This document shows, in pieces, positions 1 through 11,433 of a stretch of DNA of 64,000 nt. Source of the DNA: Oscheius tipulae (lineage: Eukaryota > Nematoda > Chromadorea > Rhabditida > Rhabditidae); NCBI GenBank assembly GCA_037178975.1, contig JASJZH010000001.1, positions 7,796,501 through 7,860,500 on the forward strand, given 5' to 3'. Each line of letters opens with the position of its first letter. Within the stretch, counting starts at the first letter, position 1. A program made the translations under genes and the position numbers. Under the pieces are notes generated by a model that searched no databases, was not told where the DNA came from, and saw only the letters and a list, made by a program, of their open reading frames with translations.

Positions 1-2042
1 CGTCCAGAAGTGGTCAAGCCGTCTTCCCCATGTGAGATGGCACAAAACAGCGTGGGCCAGTGTTGGGTGGGGGAGGGTCTCTCTCTCACTCTCTTTCTCT
101 CACTCAACTGGCTCGATCGATGCGTCGCCAGTTGAGAGAGTCCCAACAGCCGGAGGACAAGAGAGGGCCGCCCCCAAAACATACCTGCGCATCTTTAACC
201 ATTTCCTTGTACTCTTGATGGAACTATTTTTTTACCTTCTGTTTAGAAGCAAACAGCCCCTTTTTGTGCTGTGGGGAGATCTGTGAGATTGATGGGCGAG
301 GTTTCTCGAGGAGGTGAGTACTCACGCCACGGGGCTCGCCTAAAGGCTAATTGAATTTGGCTCCTTTGGCTCCTCTTCCATTGATTTATAGCACATTTAC
401 ACCTGCCATCCTCCTCCTGCCTCCTCTGTCTTGTCTTTCACTCAACTTTTTATGAATCCTTTTCAACTCCCGCGAGACTCTGGCCACGTTAGGACGACAC
501 TCGAGTAAGCAGAGAGCCCCATTGACTGGCAAAGCTTCTTGTTTTTTTTCGGTTAAATTTCTTGATCTTGCTGAGATGATATCTGCCTTTCGATGACTGT
601 AGGACTTTTTTTAATCATAGACGGCATCTAGTCCCCTGTGGCTATCTCAGACTTCGAGCAACTGCTAGTTCGTCTCTTGACCACCATTCAGTTGCCCCTT
701 TTCTGGTTTCAAAGAGTATGACTGATGCTCTGTACTACCATGCGCTGACAACTGGTATTCCAGAATTCAGTAGGATAATCACCCACCAGCAATGGTCGTG
801 GTTCTTTTTTTTATTCCCTACCGTGCATTGCTTGTTCTCTCCCTCTGCTACCACTTACCTTTGATTACATCCTATTGGACCCAGACTAAAACTGTCTCAC
901 TTGAAATGAGTACAGGACGACAGCAGTTGGACCAGAACCTGTTGTCTATTTCTATCTTTTTGTTGGAGCTTGCAATAAGAATCTGTTGATCTTTGGCACC
1001 TTGCTCATCAGTCTACCACTCCTTCAATCTCTGTCCCCCTCGTATTCTTCATGCTAATCAGCTGTGCTCGCTCTATGCAAATGTGTTCCCTGCGTCAAAA
1101 ATAGGCCTTTCTTTCTAGTATTGTCGTGATTCTCGAGACGCCCGAAGGGCTCTGTGGAACGCAACGAGAGGCATCAGAAGTAATCCCCGCCATGGCTAGG
1201 CTTAGTCTTCCAACGATTTCGTCTCAATAAGTAGGCGCACTTTCGCCTTTTTGCTCTTTTCCGGGGACATGGCTTTTTTCTTTCCTCTAAATCCACTTTA
1301 GGTAGCTTCTCTCTTCCCCCTCGCGTAACTCTTGGCGGAAGACAACAATTTGCTCGCTCCCTCTCTCTCTCTCTCTCTCTCTCTTCCGCAACATAACCCC
1401 ATTCTCTTTGAGTCATTTAATAGCTGTCATAGTCGTCTGCGGTGCCGAGTCAGTCCTGTTGTGTAAAACGTCAATTTGCACTGAATTTGACAAGTCGCAG
1501 CCCATCGTGTGCTATATTGACTGATTGGCTTCGTCTTTAGATTATATATCGTTTCGTATTGTTTGGGGCTTCCCCTTATTCGGTAACTTCTGACCTATAA
1601 CTGAAATCAATGATTGCGGGGTCAAGAAGCAACTTTTCGGGTCTGCGATGTACTAAAAAACTTATAAATCAGATAAAAGCTATAACTTTGCAGGGCATTG
1701 CAAAGACGAAAAATGAGTCCTCAAAACTGTAAAATGGGTTAGAGAGATGGAATGTTTGAAGTCCTGTTCATTCAAATGCCCATTTCGATCCGCAGCAAAA
1801 CTCGTGTCACTCGTGGCCTTATGGTTAGCATATCACTCTCTAAAGAATCAGATCCCAATGTGTGTTCAATACTTTTCGACCATCTTTGTTTCATCTCTCT
1901 TCCCTTCTTTCTCTTTTTTACCTCAGTTTGCAGCCTCTCCGGCGTAGATGGCCCTGCGACGACAGCCGGCCGTCGTGCAGAGCTAAGGTTCGACAGACCC
2001 TCCTACCCCTAAAAACCTTTCTGTTTCAGTTAATGGAGCCGG
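1..2042. other. Gene-poor 5' flank
   Basis: I can support no gene here. The open frames are short, lack recognisable domains and do not join across plausible splice sites. A pure CT microsatellite lies at about 1361-1384. The pyrimidine-rich, ORF-free stretch just upstream of 2043 probably holds the 5' UTR and promoter of the receptor gene that follows, but I see no clear TATA box. Confidence 0.5.
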
Positions 2043-2954
2043 ATGCTCCGGCTGTTGCTGTTCCTTGCGTGTGGCGTCGTTTTTGCCCACGCGAACCGCG
2101 ACGCCAATAGGCTTTTCGAGAATCTGCTGGCCGACTACAATAAGCTCGTGCGGCCGGTAGACAACAACACCGAAGCGCTAGTCGTCCACTTCAAGTTGAA
2201 ACTGAGTCAGCTTCTCGACGTCCACGAGAAGAACCAGATCATGACTACCAACGTCTGGCTGCAGCATAGCTGGAAGGACAAGAAGCTGACCTGGAATCCA
2301 GAAGAGTATGGCGGAGTCGATGTGCTCTACGTCCCATCAGACACCATCTGGCTGCCCGATATCGTTCTCTATAACAAGTAAGCTAGTCTCTTGCTCATAC
2401 CGTCTGGATTTCAGTGCCGACGGAAACTATCAAGTGACCATCATGACCAAGGCCAAGCTGTCATCCGATGGGACTGTTGAATGGACTCCTCCGGCCATTT
2501 ACAAAAGGTTTTTAACCCATGTTTCAAATCCAGTTTCGATGTTCAGCATGTGTCAGATAGACGTAGAGTTCTTTCCGTTCGACCTCCAAAAGTGTGAGAT
2601 GAAGTTCGGGTCGTGGACCTATGGAGGTCTCGAAGTCGATCTCATCCACAAGGACCAGGCCCAGGAGATGGACGAGACTGTCGATGGGCCGGACGGACCC
2701 GTGACTGAAACTGTCTGGATAGTCGATAAAGGTACCCTACTTCTATCGGCTCTCTCACAAAGAGATCTCAGGAATCGATCTGAGTGACTACTATCCTTCG
2801 GTGGAGTGGGACATTCTCAGTGTGCCCGGCAAGCGTCACTCAAAAAGGCCAGTTTCTCGCTCCCCCCGTTCGCCCGAATTCTCCTGGGGGCATCGGGGCT
2901 ATGATTTTTCGCGACTGCCACATGAATTCATTTTTGCCGTCAAAAGGAGCCCTG

Positions 2955-3006
<52 letters not shown>

Positions 3007-4750
3007 CAGAATCGTTTTTGAAAAGGGTGCAGTGGGGAACCTTTCTGAAATGACACGCTTTTCGGAAAAACAAATTATTTGGGAACTAAGTGGGTCGTTG
3101 AGTATGGTTTGTTTCATAAGTAGGCGTCATTACCGTAATCCATTGCTTTTCGTGACGGGACCCTCGTTCAGGTCAAAGTGATGCAGTGCTTCATCCAAAA
3201 CTTGGCTGACTATTCAATGTTTGCGTGTTAAACAGGTCCCGCCATGAAAGTATGAGTGACCTCATATTTTTTAACAAACCATATTGTTCGCACAGAAAAA
3301 GGAGAGTATTTCCAACTATGACCGCCCGGGAGTAACATGTGCGACACATGTCAACCCTAGTCTGGGATAACACTTGACAGTATGTAGTCTTTCTATGCCA
3401 ATAGTTATCCCAGAGGAGAGTTGACAAGTATAGAGGGTAGTTTGCGCTATTGGCAAGGTAAAGGATCCCGCAGCGACAGAGTTCTCACGTTTGATCTCAT
3501 ACTGGGGAGGACAGACGTCTGTGTTCCAGATACCCCTGCTGTGAGAGTCCCTTCATCGACATCACCTACGAGATCCACCTGAGACGAAAAACGTTATTTT
3601 ACACAGTCAACTTGATTTTTCCGTCCGTCGGCATCAGTTTTCTGACAGCGCTCGTCTTCTATTTGCCGTCCGACGGCGGTGAGAAAATCTCTCTCTGCAT
3701 ATCCATTCTCATCTCATTGACAGTCTTCTTCCTCTTGCTAGGTAGGAGAGATCCATTCAAGTACCTTCTTTTTTAGTCGAGATAATTCCGTCAACGTCGC
3801 TCGTCATTCCTCTTATAGGAAAATATTTGCTGTTCACAATGGTACTGGTCACCTTGTCGGTCGTGGTTACTGTCATCACTCTGGTCAGTCCCCTCACTCG
3901 TCTCTCATAAAGAAAATTCAGAACGTGCACTACCGTTCCCCGACGACGCACACCATGCCCCCGTGGGTCAAATGGCTCTTCATTGACTTTTTGCCCAAAT
4001 ATCTCTGTATGCAGAGGCCGAAGCCCCCAGGACCACGGAAGCCGCCCGAAAAGCCCTACTCGAATCATTTTGGTCCTGTACTCGATCCGGTAAGAATGAG
4101 GATGATCATGAGAGATGTGTCTTCAGAGTGTGGAGCTCCTGTCACCCACGTACAGGACATCGTTTGCTACTGGCTCCGGCGAAGAAGCCTCATTCTCCTC
4201 CTATCAACGAGACGTCTCTCCAGTCAGGTCAGCCGTGGAGAGCGTTGCCTACATTGCTGATCACTTAAGGAACGAGGAAGAGGACAGACAGGTCAGCTTT
4301 TGATTGTCTATTGAAAAACTGAAGAGGTACTGTCCTAGCATAGTTCTCACTCTCTGTCTATATAATTACGGCTAGAACTATTTCAAGCACGAAGCGTATT
4401 AGATTCAAAAGTAGGAAGTAACAGCCTCTGAAGGCAGCAGGCAGAGTCGCAAAACAGAATGTTTGAAGAGTCAGAGGTTTGTTGGTACCGCGTAGTACTC
4501 TGTATGAAGCTACAGTAACCCAGCTTCCCAGACAGCAGCTCGAAAAGGGTGGCTCAAGAGATCGTTCAAAATGAAAGACACTCAGGACTCATTTCATCGC
4601 TTTCAGGTGATAGAAGACTGGAAGTACGTCTCAGTGGTGCTGGACCGTATCTTTCTTTTGGTCTTTACATGTGCCTGTGCCGTCGGAACGATCATCATCA
4701 TCCTACGTGCTCCCAGTATCTATGACACGACCAAGCCAGTGCAGCCCTAG
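2043..4750 (+). CDS. Nicotinic acetylcholine receptor subunit, alpha type (UNC-38/UNC-63-like)
   Basis: Subunit of a pentameric acetylcholine-gated cation channel of the plasma membrane. Exons I join: 2043-2377, 2415-2507, 2547-2731, 2772-2847, 3530-3741, 3777-3883, 3922-4089, 4127-4291, 4607-4750; they total 1485 nt (494 aa) in one frame. The start ATG opens a signal peptide of about 17 residues. The ligand-binding domain follows, with a Cys-loop of exactly 13 residues between cysteines near residue 145. A 'YPCC' vicinal cysteine pair (near residue 232) marks an alpha subunit. M1-M3 include '[19 protein letters not shown]', and M4 is in the last exon. Intron 4 (2848-3529) begins with GC instead of GT and carries a GA microsatellite and a MITE. 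AATAAA lies at 5047. The subfamily name rests on M2-M3 resemblance ('[20 protein letters not shown]'); exact orthology is not resolved. Confidence 0.93.
2957..3005. repeat. (GA)n microsatellite
   Basis: About 49 bp of nearly uninterrupted GA dinucleotides inside intron 4 of the alpha receptor gene. Confidence 0.95.
3148..3249. repeat. MITE, family A, about 102 bp
   Basis: The left terminus tttcgtgacgggacc is inverted at the right as ggtcccgccatgaaa. Internal sequence such as 'cttggctgactattcaatg' recurs in copies near 16808, 22128, 38300, 48227 and 55806. This is a short fold-back element without coding capacity, lying in a receptor intron. Confidence 0.75.
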
Positions 4751-5118
4751 TGTCGCGCGGGTCACTCTTCTGCGGGTCCTTCCTTCTCCCCCATAAACAT
4801 CCTCTGCTCCCTATTTCGACGGATTCTTGTCTCTCACTACGGGTTGACTCCTCTTTCCTACCTTTCCCCCTGCCTTTCCGTCAAAAATATTTTCTTCTTC
4901 TCAAGCTATCCCTCGACTAGGGAGCAGTCAGAACAACGTCCCCCACACCCCCGATTTCACTCATATGATATTTTGCTCAATCCCTCAGCCGACTTCTTTC
5001 AACACGTCCCTCTGTTTCCAGACCTACACATATTTATGTTGATGCCAATAAAATTCTATTTGTTCTGAAACAGATCTCTTCTCTTGCCTTCGTTTGTCTT
5101 TGCAATCTTCAAAGAGTC

Positions 5119-5298
5119 CAGAGACACAATGGTAATACTCACTAGTACTCAAACGAGGTTTGCACATCCCCAATCTGCCTGAAACAACAAACTATAGCAG
5201 AAGGGGGAGTCCTTCGTTTGTCCACGATCAGCTGAGGATTTGGGGTTATGCGATCTCCTCGTGAAGAGAGGCAGACTAGCAGAAGGGAGGAACCTATA
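5119..5298. repeat. Dispersed repeat, family B (first copy)
   Basis: This stretch from 'cagagacacaat' to 'cctatatttag' is closely matched in the same orientation at 10231-10390. Shared blocks include 'cactagtac', 'tttgcacatccc' and 'ctatagcagaag'. There is no ORF, and the class of element is unknown. Confidence 0.7.
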
Positions 5299-5335
5299 TT
5301 TAGATAGACTACCGTAAAACCTCAATTAGAATCTC

Positions 5336-5469
5336 AGGGAAATACGCAATTACGTATTCACTTTTTTCGGGTCGAATACGGCTTTTTCTGACTTTTCGAT
5401 GTTGTGCGAAGTTGTAGAGCAGCTTAAGAGCTACACCGAAAAACGTGAATACGCTATTGCGTATTTCCT
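5336..5469. repeat. Fold-back element (MITE, family C)
   Basis: Inverted termini of about 25 bp: aggGAAATACGCAATTACG on the left and cgCTATTGCGTATTTCCt on the right, about 134 bp end to end. The preceding 'ccgtaaaacctc' and the internal 'ttgtagagc' resemble sequence near 43298-43440. Confidence 0.75.
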
Positions 5470-6082
5470 TACGAAACCCTGCGCTTCTAACAGAGGTTAC
5501 ACGGAAGACTCATGCGAAAGATTCATGCGTTGCTTTCGTCCAGGGGAGCGAGGCTTACAGTTTTTCAGAGACATGGTGACAGAATGATGTTGTCCAGGTG
5601 TAGGTCCGGACTTCAAAGTTTCATTCAAGCAGGCATGGCCAAACGGTCCCGGGACGGCCCGGCTCGTTGTAAACTGTATGCACTCGGGGTTAAGACCTGA
5701 CATTCGTCTCGGGACCCGTTTAAAATTTTTGATGGGTAACATTTTTGACGATTCCAAGCCAATTTGACTTCGCGCCAAATAATGGGTACGAATGTCGAGC
5801 TCGGGCCCGATTGCATGCCGTTTACAAACGGGCAGCGCATGTTAGCCATGCCCCATCCAAGAACTTGCAGAAAGCAGCGAACTGTGTTTCAATCATGTTC
5901 CTGGTAGGTCAATTAGGAAACTTTTGCTGGCTGTTCAGTCGTTGAGCAGGAAAGAACGTACCGACGAGACTCCAGATGCTTCGAAGGGGTTCTATGTGAA
6001 TTTCTGTCATTGTTAGCACTATTGTAACTCCACGTGACTTGAATGAAGCCGTTTATTATTAGGATTATTATTTAACACTGCC

Positions 6083-6534
6083 TCAATAGAGTCCAGGCAT
6101 GTCGAGAGCGGACATTCCGAGTCGAGGATAGATGGATCCGGTGAAGCTGCCCGAGATTCTCATTCCGGGGTAGAGGGAGCCAGGGAAGCCGAGAGACCCC
6201 ATTCCTGGGTAGAGTCCACCCGTCATGCCTCCCATTCCAGGGTAGAGTCCACCCATCATTCCTCCCATTCCAGGGTACAGCGAGCCAGGAAATCCGCCCA
6301 TCATTCCGCCGTAGAGAGAAGACATTCCAGGATACATGGATCCCATCAAGCCGGGGTAGCCAGACATTCCCAGTCCGGACATTCCAAGGCCTGGATATCC
6401 GGTCATTCCCATACCCATGCCTAGGCCAGTAGCCGGCATGATGGGCACTGAAACTCTTTTTGCTTCGCGAAAGAAAAGCACCTACAAGCAGCGATGCTTT
6501 GGAAGACGATGAGGAAGAGAGCGAGAGAGAGCAT
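6083..6534 (-). CDS. Secreted Gly/Met/Tyr-Pro-Gly repeat protein (splice frame unresolved)
   Basis: The first exon (6534-6482) encodes a clear signal peptide, MLSLALFLIVFQSIAAC, 31 bp downstream of a TATA motif. The body (6447-6083) reads as low-complexity repeats such as 'GLYPGMGGM' with GYPG units and ends at TGA. It resembles small Gly/Tyr-rich secreted peptides in style, but I assign no function. The only good donor and acceptor (35-nt intron 6481-6448) join the signal peptide to a different frame. That frame is also open to TAA at 6072 and reads Trp/Asn/Arg-rich. Differences between repeat units are mostly synonymous in the Gly/Met frame, which favours it. An AATAAA (minus strand) lies at 6057-6052. 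Confidence 0.55.
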
Positions 6535-6564
6535 TGCTTGTCTATCTCTTCCCCTCGCAGCCCT

Positions 6565-6570
6565 CTTATA
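6565..6570 (-). promoter_or_regulatory. TATA motif of the Gly/Met-rich gene
   Basis: TATAAG on the minus strand, 31 bp upstream of the first ATG at 6534. The spacing implies transcription starts almost at the ATG. Confidence 0.55.
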
Positions 6571-6961
6571 CTGTTCCAGGTGAACTGTTTTGACCGTGCT
6601 AAATGATCAAAGCTATTGTAATCTCGCAGTCGTAGATCAAGACTCTGTTTTCGGAACTGCAGCTTGGAACAATCAAGCTGGACAAATGTTGTTCCCCGCG
6701 AAAAAACATGTGTAGATGATTGGTTTCAGTGCTCGTTGCAACAAAATTGGTGGCTATTTTGGAGAGTAACATGAGCAAGAATACAGTAACTACAACCTTA
6801 AACTTGGGTAGTTGCTACTTTCTTGGTATTTGGAATACAAGGCAGAACAATCACGATTGCTTTCAAAACCTTGAAACTTTGGTAATTACAGCTCTTGCAG
6901 TAGAGTACAATTAAAAGTGACAAGGAACTTCAGTTCTAGGCCACCAAGTCTGTGCGACCGG

Positions 6962-9612
6962 ATGCGTCTTCTTCTTCTTCTAGCAGTAGCCGCTACCAGC
7001 TGCGGTAAGGAGGTGGGTTCTCTTGTCTCTTGTCCACTGTCTCTTCCCTGTTCTCTGTTCCCTGCTTAACTGCTTGTCTCTTGTTCTCTATTGATGGTAG
7101 TCTACCTACCCTAGTCCCCCTTGACTCTCCGTCTGGATCCATACTTTTGGCTGCGTAGTCAAACGATAGTTTCCTGTTCAGTGTTCAGTCCTCTCTCTGT
7201 AGTCAGCTGTCTACTGCCTTGTCCGCTTTTTTGTCCAGTTCTGTTCCAAGTAGCTCTCTTTGTTTTCTATCACCCAATCAAACCGTTTGCAGACATTCAA
7301 CGAGACTGAAGACATGGGTGCTGGCTATGCCCAATACTCACCGAACAGACATAATGGTTCCGGCTCTTCCTCGTCAGTTCCGCCCTTCGCCCCGCTAAGC
7401 ATCTACACTGTCTACGCTCCAGAAATCAGACAGCTATCGACGATTGAGAGACGCGATCTGTCCAACTACGTGACGAAGGCTACCCGTCGTCTCGGCAAGA
7501 TGCTCCAAGTCAGGAAGACGGACAGTCTCATGGTCGACTGTCGTCAGGTCGGCAAAAAGGAAGTTAAAGATGGATATAACTTTGCTCTCTTTATCGATGT
7601 CAACTGCAAGGGCAATGGACAGACCCTGGCCACAGCTGGAGCTTGTGCTCGAGAGATAGGCAGGGCTGAGCCGAATGGAAGCGTCTTCTATCCCTACCAT
7701 CAAGGCCAATTCCAGTCGAGTCGAGGCGTCACGTGGCTTGGAAGACCGCTCGGAGGCAGAATAAGCATTTGCTTGGATCAGTTCAAGGTTCGTCCCGAAG
7801 TTACAGTGAATCTGGCGCGACCTCGTTATAGGGCAAACAATTTTTGGGCCGCGCGTTGGATAACTAGCGCAGTGCCAAGTAGCGCGACCAGGTCGGGGGT
7901 TCGATCCCGGACTAGAAAGTTTTTGCCTTGATGTCCCTTTTTGTTGAAAACAGACAATATAGCTTGATCAAGGTAATTACAGAAGAGAAATCCTCGATGG
8001 GACGGCGACAAATGGGTCTCGACCATCATGCACGAGATGTCTCATGCTCTTGTCTACAGCGGCGGTTTCTTCACCAAGTTTACACACTGTGAGGACAACG
8101 GAAAGTGCAGACTCTACGACCCAGCCCAGAGCAATTTCACCGAGCCGGCCGGTGTGAAATCCTACGAGATCCCTGGCGTTGTCAAGAAGATCGATCTCCC
8201 ATGGCAGACAATGTTCGGCGAGAAGCAGCACCCTGTCCATGTACTCCATACGCCTACGGTCAGAGAGAAGATGCGCGAGTACTTCAGCTGCCCGACGGCC
8301 GAGGGAGCTGAGCTGGAGAATCAAGGCGGAACAGGAACGGCCTTCTCCCATTTGGAGAAGCGAATCTTCGAGCATGAGACGATGGGAGGAATTAGGACGG
8401 AAGTCAACGCCTTCTCTATTATCTCTCTGGCCATCTTCAAGGACTCTGGATGGTACAAAGTGGACTGGAGGTGGATCTTTGTACACTTTCTTTGTCTACT
8501 CTTGACAGTACGTTGCCAGTTTGTGTCTCCCTAACTGTCCATGACCTGATTCTCTCTGTCTTTCTATGCCCCTGTCAACTCATGCATATATGTCACCTTC
8601 ATTCCCTGTTCATATCAACTTCGAAACCAATCTCTGTTAATCTGTCCCGATTCGATACTGATTGTGAGTTAAAATCACTAACTCTTCTCAATCTGACGTC
8701 GCCCTGTCATTCTCTATCAGTTTGTTCAGTTCTTAGCTTGTCTCCCACTTTCTCATATCGGAGACAGTTGTATCCTATCAAACTGAAACTTCCATTGGGT
8801 TCAGTAACCTAGTACCTTTCACTTTCAGCAAGGCCGATTCGATGACCTTTGGTAAAGGAATGGGCTGTGACTTCATCACGAAGTCCTGCGGACAATGGGT
8901 CAACACTCAGCAGGACAGCTATCCCTATTGCAAGGGCTCGGATCAACGCTGCTCGCCCGATCTGAAGGCAATTGAGACTTGCAATGCCTATGCCTACGGT
9001 GGTTTTGGAGTCCCGGAAGAGTACAGCTACTTCCCCCGAGAGAACAAGCCCAACATTCCTCTTCATCTGCCCGACTACTGTCCCTACTACACGATGATCC
9101 CGAAGCAGGGCTCGAATCGTCTGCCCAGATGTGATGAGCCGGCGGACAAGAACCTGGACCTGCTAGAAGTGGCCAGTCTGCAGATCTACTCGAAGACGTC
9201 GCGCTGCATGAAGATTGAGGACGGCATCAGGTTCAAGAAGGCCGCGAATACGCAAAGGAATACGCTCTCGCATGGCTGCTATGAGACGAAATGCCAGAAC
9301 GAGACGCTGTTTATCAAGACGGCCAAGTCCCGATGGTATCCGTGCTACTTGGCCGGACAGACAGTCAGTGTGGAAAGACATCTTCTCGAGCACAAGGGCG
9401 ATGCCGTCTTCCGGATCTACTGTCCGCCGTGTGAGACAATCTGTGGAGTCGGCAACTGTACGGCCTTGGCACCGGATGGCAAGTCGATTGGAGACAAACC
9501 GAGAAAGAGCAAGACGCTGCTGGACGAGATTCTGGGAAAAGTGACCGGCGCTGGAGCAGCCACTGGAGGCATCTCGATCTGGACCGTCTACCTACTGGCG
9601 GGAATTTGGTAA
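6962..9612 (+). CDS. Leishmanolysin-like zinc metalloprotease (peptidase M8)
   Basis: Exons 6962-7012, 7293-7787, 7983-8470 and 8829-9612 join to 1818 nt (605 aa). Residues 1-15 form a signal peptide. The active site 'HEMSHAL' is the M8 HExxH motif. About 100 residues on, 'SHLEKRIFEHETMGG' supplies the likely third zinc His and the Met-turn. A Cys-rich C-terminal region follows. The last residues (about 590-605) are hydrophobic after a Gly/Ala stretch, which could be a GPI signal, but the segment is short. Family members are secreted or surface proteases. The first-exon donor is taken as GAG|GTGGGT because the nearer GT breaks the frame. Intron 2 (7788-7982) contains a tRNA-derived sequence. 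Confidence 0.92.
7815..7915 (+). repeat. tRNA-derived SINE-like element, type 1
   Basis: A degenerate tRNA head ('gcgcagtgccaagtagcg') is followed by a B-box-like 'gggttcgatcccgg' and the tail 'actagaaa'. A close relative lies at 24190-24275 with the same box order and tail. It cannot fold as a proper tRNA. Confidence 0.6.
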
Positions 9613-9963
9613 TGAAAGGTAATTAACCAGAAGTGTCTTTTCTATCATGTCCACTCGTCCATGCACCTTTCCTGAAAGTTTTTTTTATCTCATTGCATGC
9701 ACGCAGCTCCTGTCTGCGGCTATCCTTGCTGTTTTCTTATTTAGCCCCCATATCTGGTTCGAATCCTCATATGATAGTGTTTTACAGTATCCATATTTTG
9801 TTCGGTAGATTCTCTGTACAGTATTTATACCCTGTACTCCGCTTGAAGCCCTAGTCCCTCCTTCGCTACCGATGGTAGTCCACTCCACCTTGACTACATG
9901 ACTATGGTCTCCGTCCTACAGTATCCATAGGATATCTGAGACAAACCGGGAAACCGAACAGGC

Positions 9964-10125
9964 TTACTGAGTCATAGAGAGAGCGATACCCAGGGTAAGC
10001 AGGAGGAGTGATAGAAACAAGAGACCGGAGGCAATACACTTCAATTTGTTCCGGCTCCGAAAGGTAAGGAGAAAAGCAATCTGGCAGCTCATCAACACTC
10101 GACTCTCGCTGCCCGAAAAGGCCAT
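9964..10125 (-). CDS. Possible 53-aa single-pass membrane protein
   Basis: A short uninterrupted ORF: basic, polar N-terminal half, then the hydrophobic helix 'CIASGLLFLSLLLLTLGIAL' just before the stop. I see no homology and no clear promoter. It could be the last exon of an unrecognised gene or a chance ORF. Confidence 0.22.
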   Translation of the reverse strand: MAFSGSESRVLMSCQIAFLLTFRSRNKLKCIASGLLFLSLLLLTLGIALSMTQ

Positions 10126-10230
10126 TAGTTCTCTGTCCCGATGCTTCTACTCCATGTCCTCTTCCCCCTCACAGGTTCGTTGTCTGCCCATGCAGAATCT
10201 CATAAAAGAATCATTGGAGGCTCTATAGTT

Positions 10231-10390
10231 CAGAGACACAATCGCGAGTATAATAGTCACTAGTACCCAAACGAGATTTGCACATCCCTGAAGCTGCCTG
10301 AAACAAGCTATAGCAGAAGCCTTCGTTTGTCTAGGATTTGGAGTTATGTGATCTCTTTCTGGGGGGATGGGGAAGCTATATTTATATTGG
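10231..10390. repeat. Dispersed repeat, family B (second copy)
   Basis: Same orientation as the copy at 5119-5298, with short indels. The two copies flank the region holding the Gly/Met-rich gene and the leishmanolysin-like gene. Confidence 0.7.
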
Positions 10391-10744
10391 CCTCATCTTT
10401 TTTGGGGTTAGGCATTCTGACATGGGCAGAAGAGAAAAGGGAGAGTTCTATGGACTAGATGCAGGGGAGAGGATGTTGATCGGAAATTAGTCATCTGGGA
10501 TGTTCGGGGAGGACTGGAGAGACATCAATACGTATGCTGGTTTATTGCATACTTGCACACAATATGTCTCAATAGATTACAATGGGTGGTGGCTTACAAC
10601 TTCTATCACCAGTGCTCATGGATTCCATTTTTTGGTTCGATATCAATGGCAAGAGGACAACTCACAGCTTCGTGAAGTTATTTACAAAACCTAATACTTG
10701 TACGAAGATAGATTCGACCAGCTTCGCCGTCCAAAGCAACTGAT

Positions 10745-11240
10745 TTACCGCTGGCCGGAATCGAACCCGGGTCGTGCGGCTCGAGTGTCACCTCTTGGCA
10801 CCTGATGTTTGTGAACTATAGTTCATTTGCAGCGAAGGTCGACAGTTTAAAGCTCTTCCCGCCAAAAGGCTCCCGTCACAAGTTTTGAAAATTCGGAGCG
10901 AGTTTCTCGAGTACTATTTTAGCCTATTTGGGATCATTTTTTTTGTTGTTTTGACCTTTGAATATTCGTTGGAAACAGACTGGGATAGTACCTGAGTCAT
11001 CTGGCGCAAGTCCGCCCTCTTACCGCCTGCGCTTATTGAAAACACTATTTTAGTGTCCGGTGATTGAACTCGGGTCGTATGGTTCGAATGGCGACTCTTC
11101 GCAATTCACCAAAAACTCGGCTAATAATTAGAAGTTCTGAAGCTTTGCTCGGACTACGGAATTCACTGCAACAAATTTGACCTCGGATCGAACCCCTGGT
11201 CTCTTGCGTCCAAGCCACATAGTGTCTACAACAGGTCGCG
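10745..11240 (-). repeat. Cluster of three degenerate tRNA-like sequences
   Basis: Read on the minus strand, B-box-like sequences occur near 10755 (cgggttcgattccgg), 11053 (gagttcaatcacc) and 11182 (ggggttcgatccgagg), each with tRNA-like flanks but without a complete cloverleaf. I interpret them as decayed tRNAs or SINE heads. The rest of 9613-11433 holds no other gene I can support. Confidence 0.45.
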
Positions 11241-11433
11241 CGCAGACGGATACCGTCTTGAACCCAAGATCGGTAAATTGCGCGTTTTTTGTTCAAATAT
11301 ATTTTCATTCCCCTCCTCAAGTTTGTGTTCTAATTCAATAGCCCTGACAAATGTCTCCGAGCCGTCAGTGTGTCCGTTTGACACCTCCTCCTCCCAGGAG
11401 TCCTCAAAATGTCGGCCCGCCCTCTACTCTGTG

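Noticed and set aside
1361-3005. CT and GA microsatellites as regulatory GAGA elements
   Set aside because: Simple repeats are sufficient to explain them. One is intronic, and nothing else suggests regulation.
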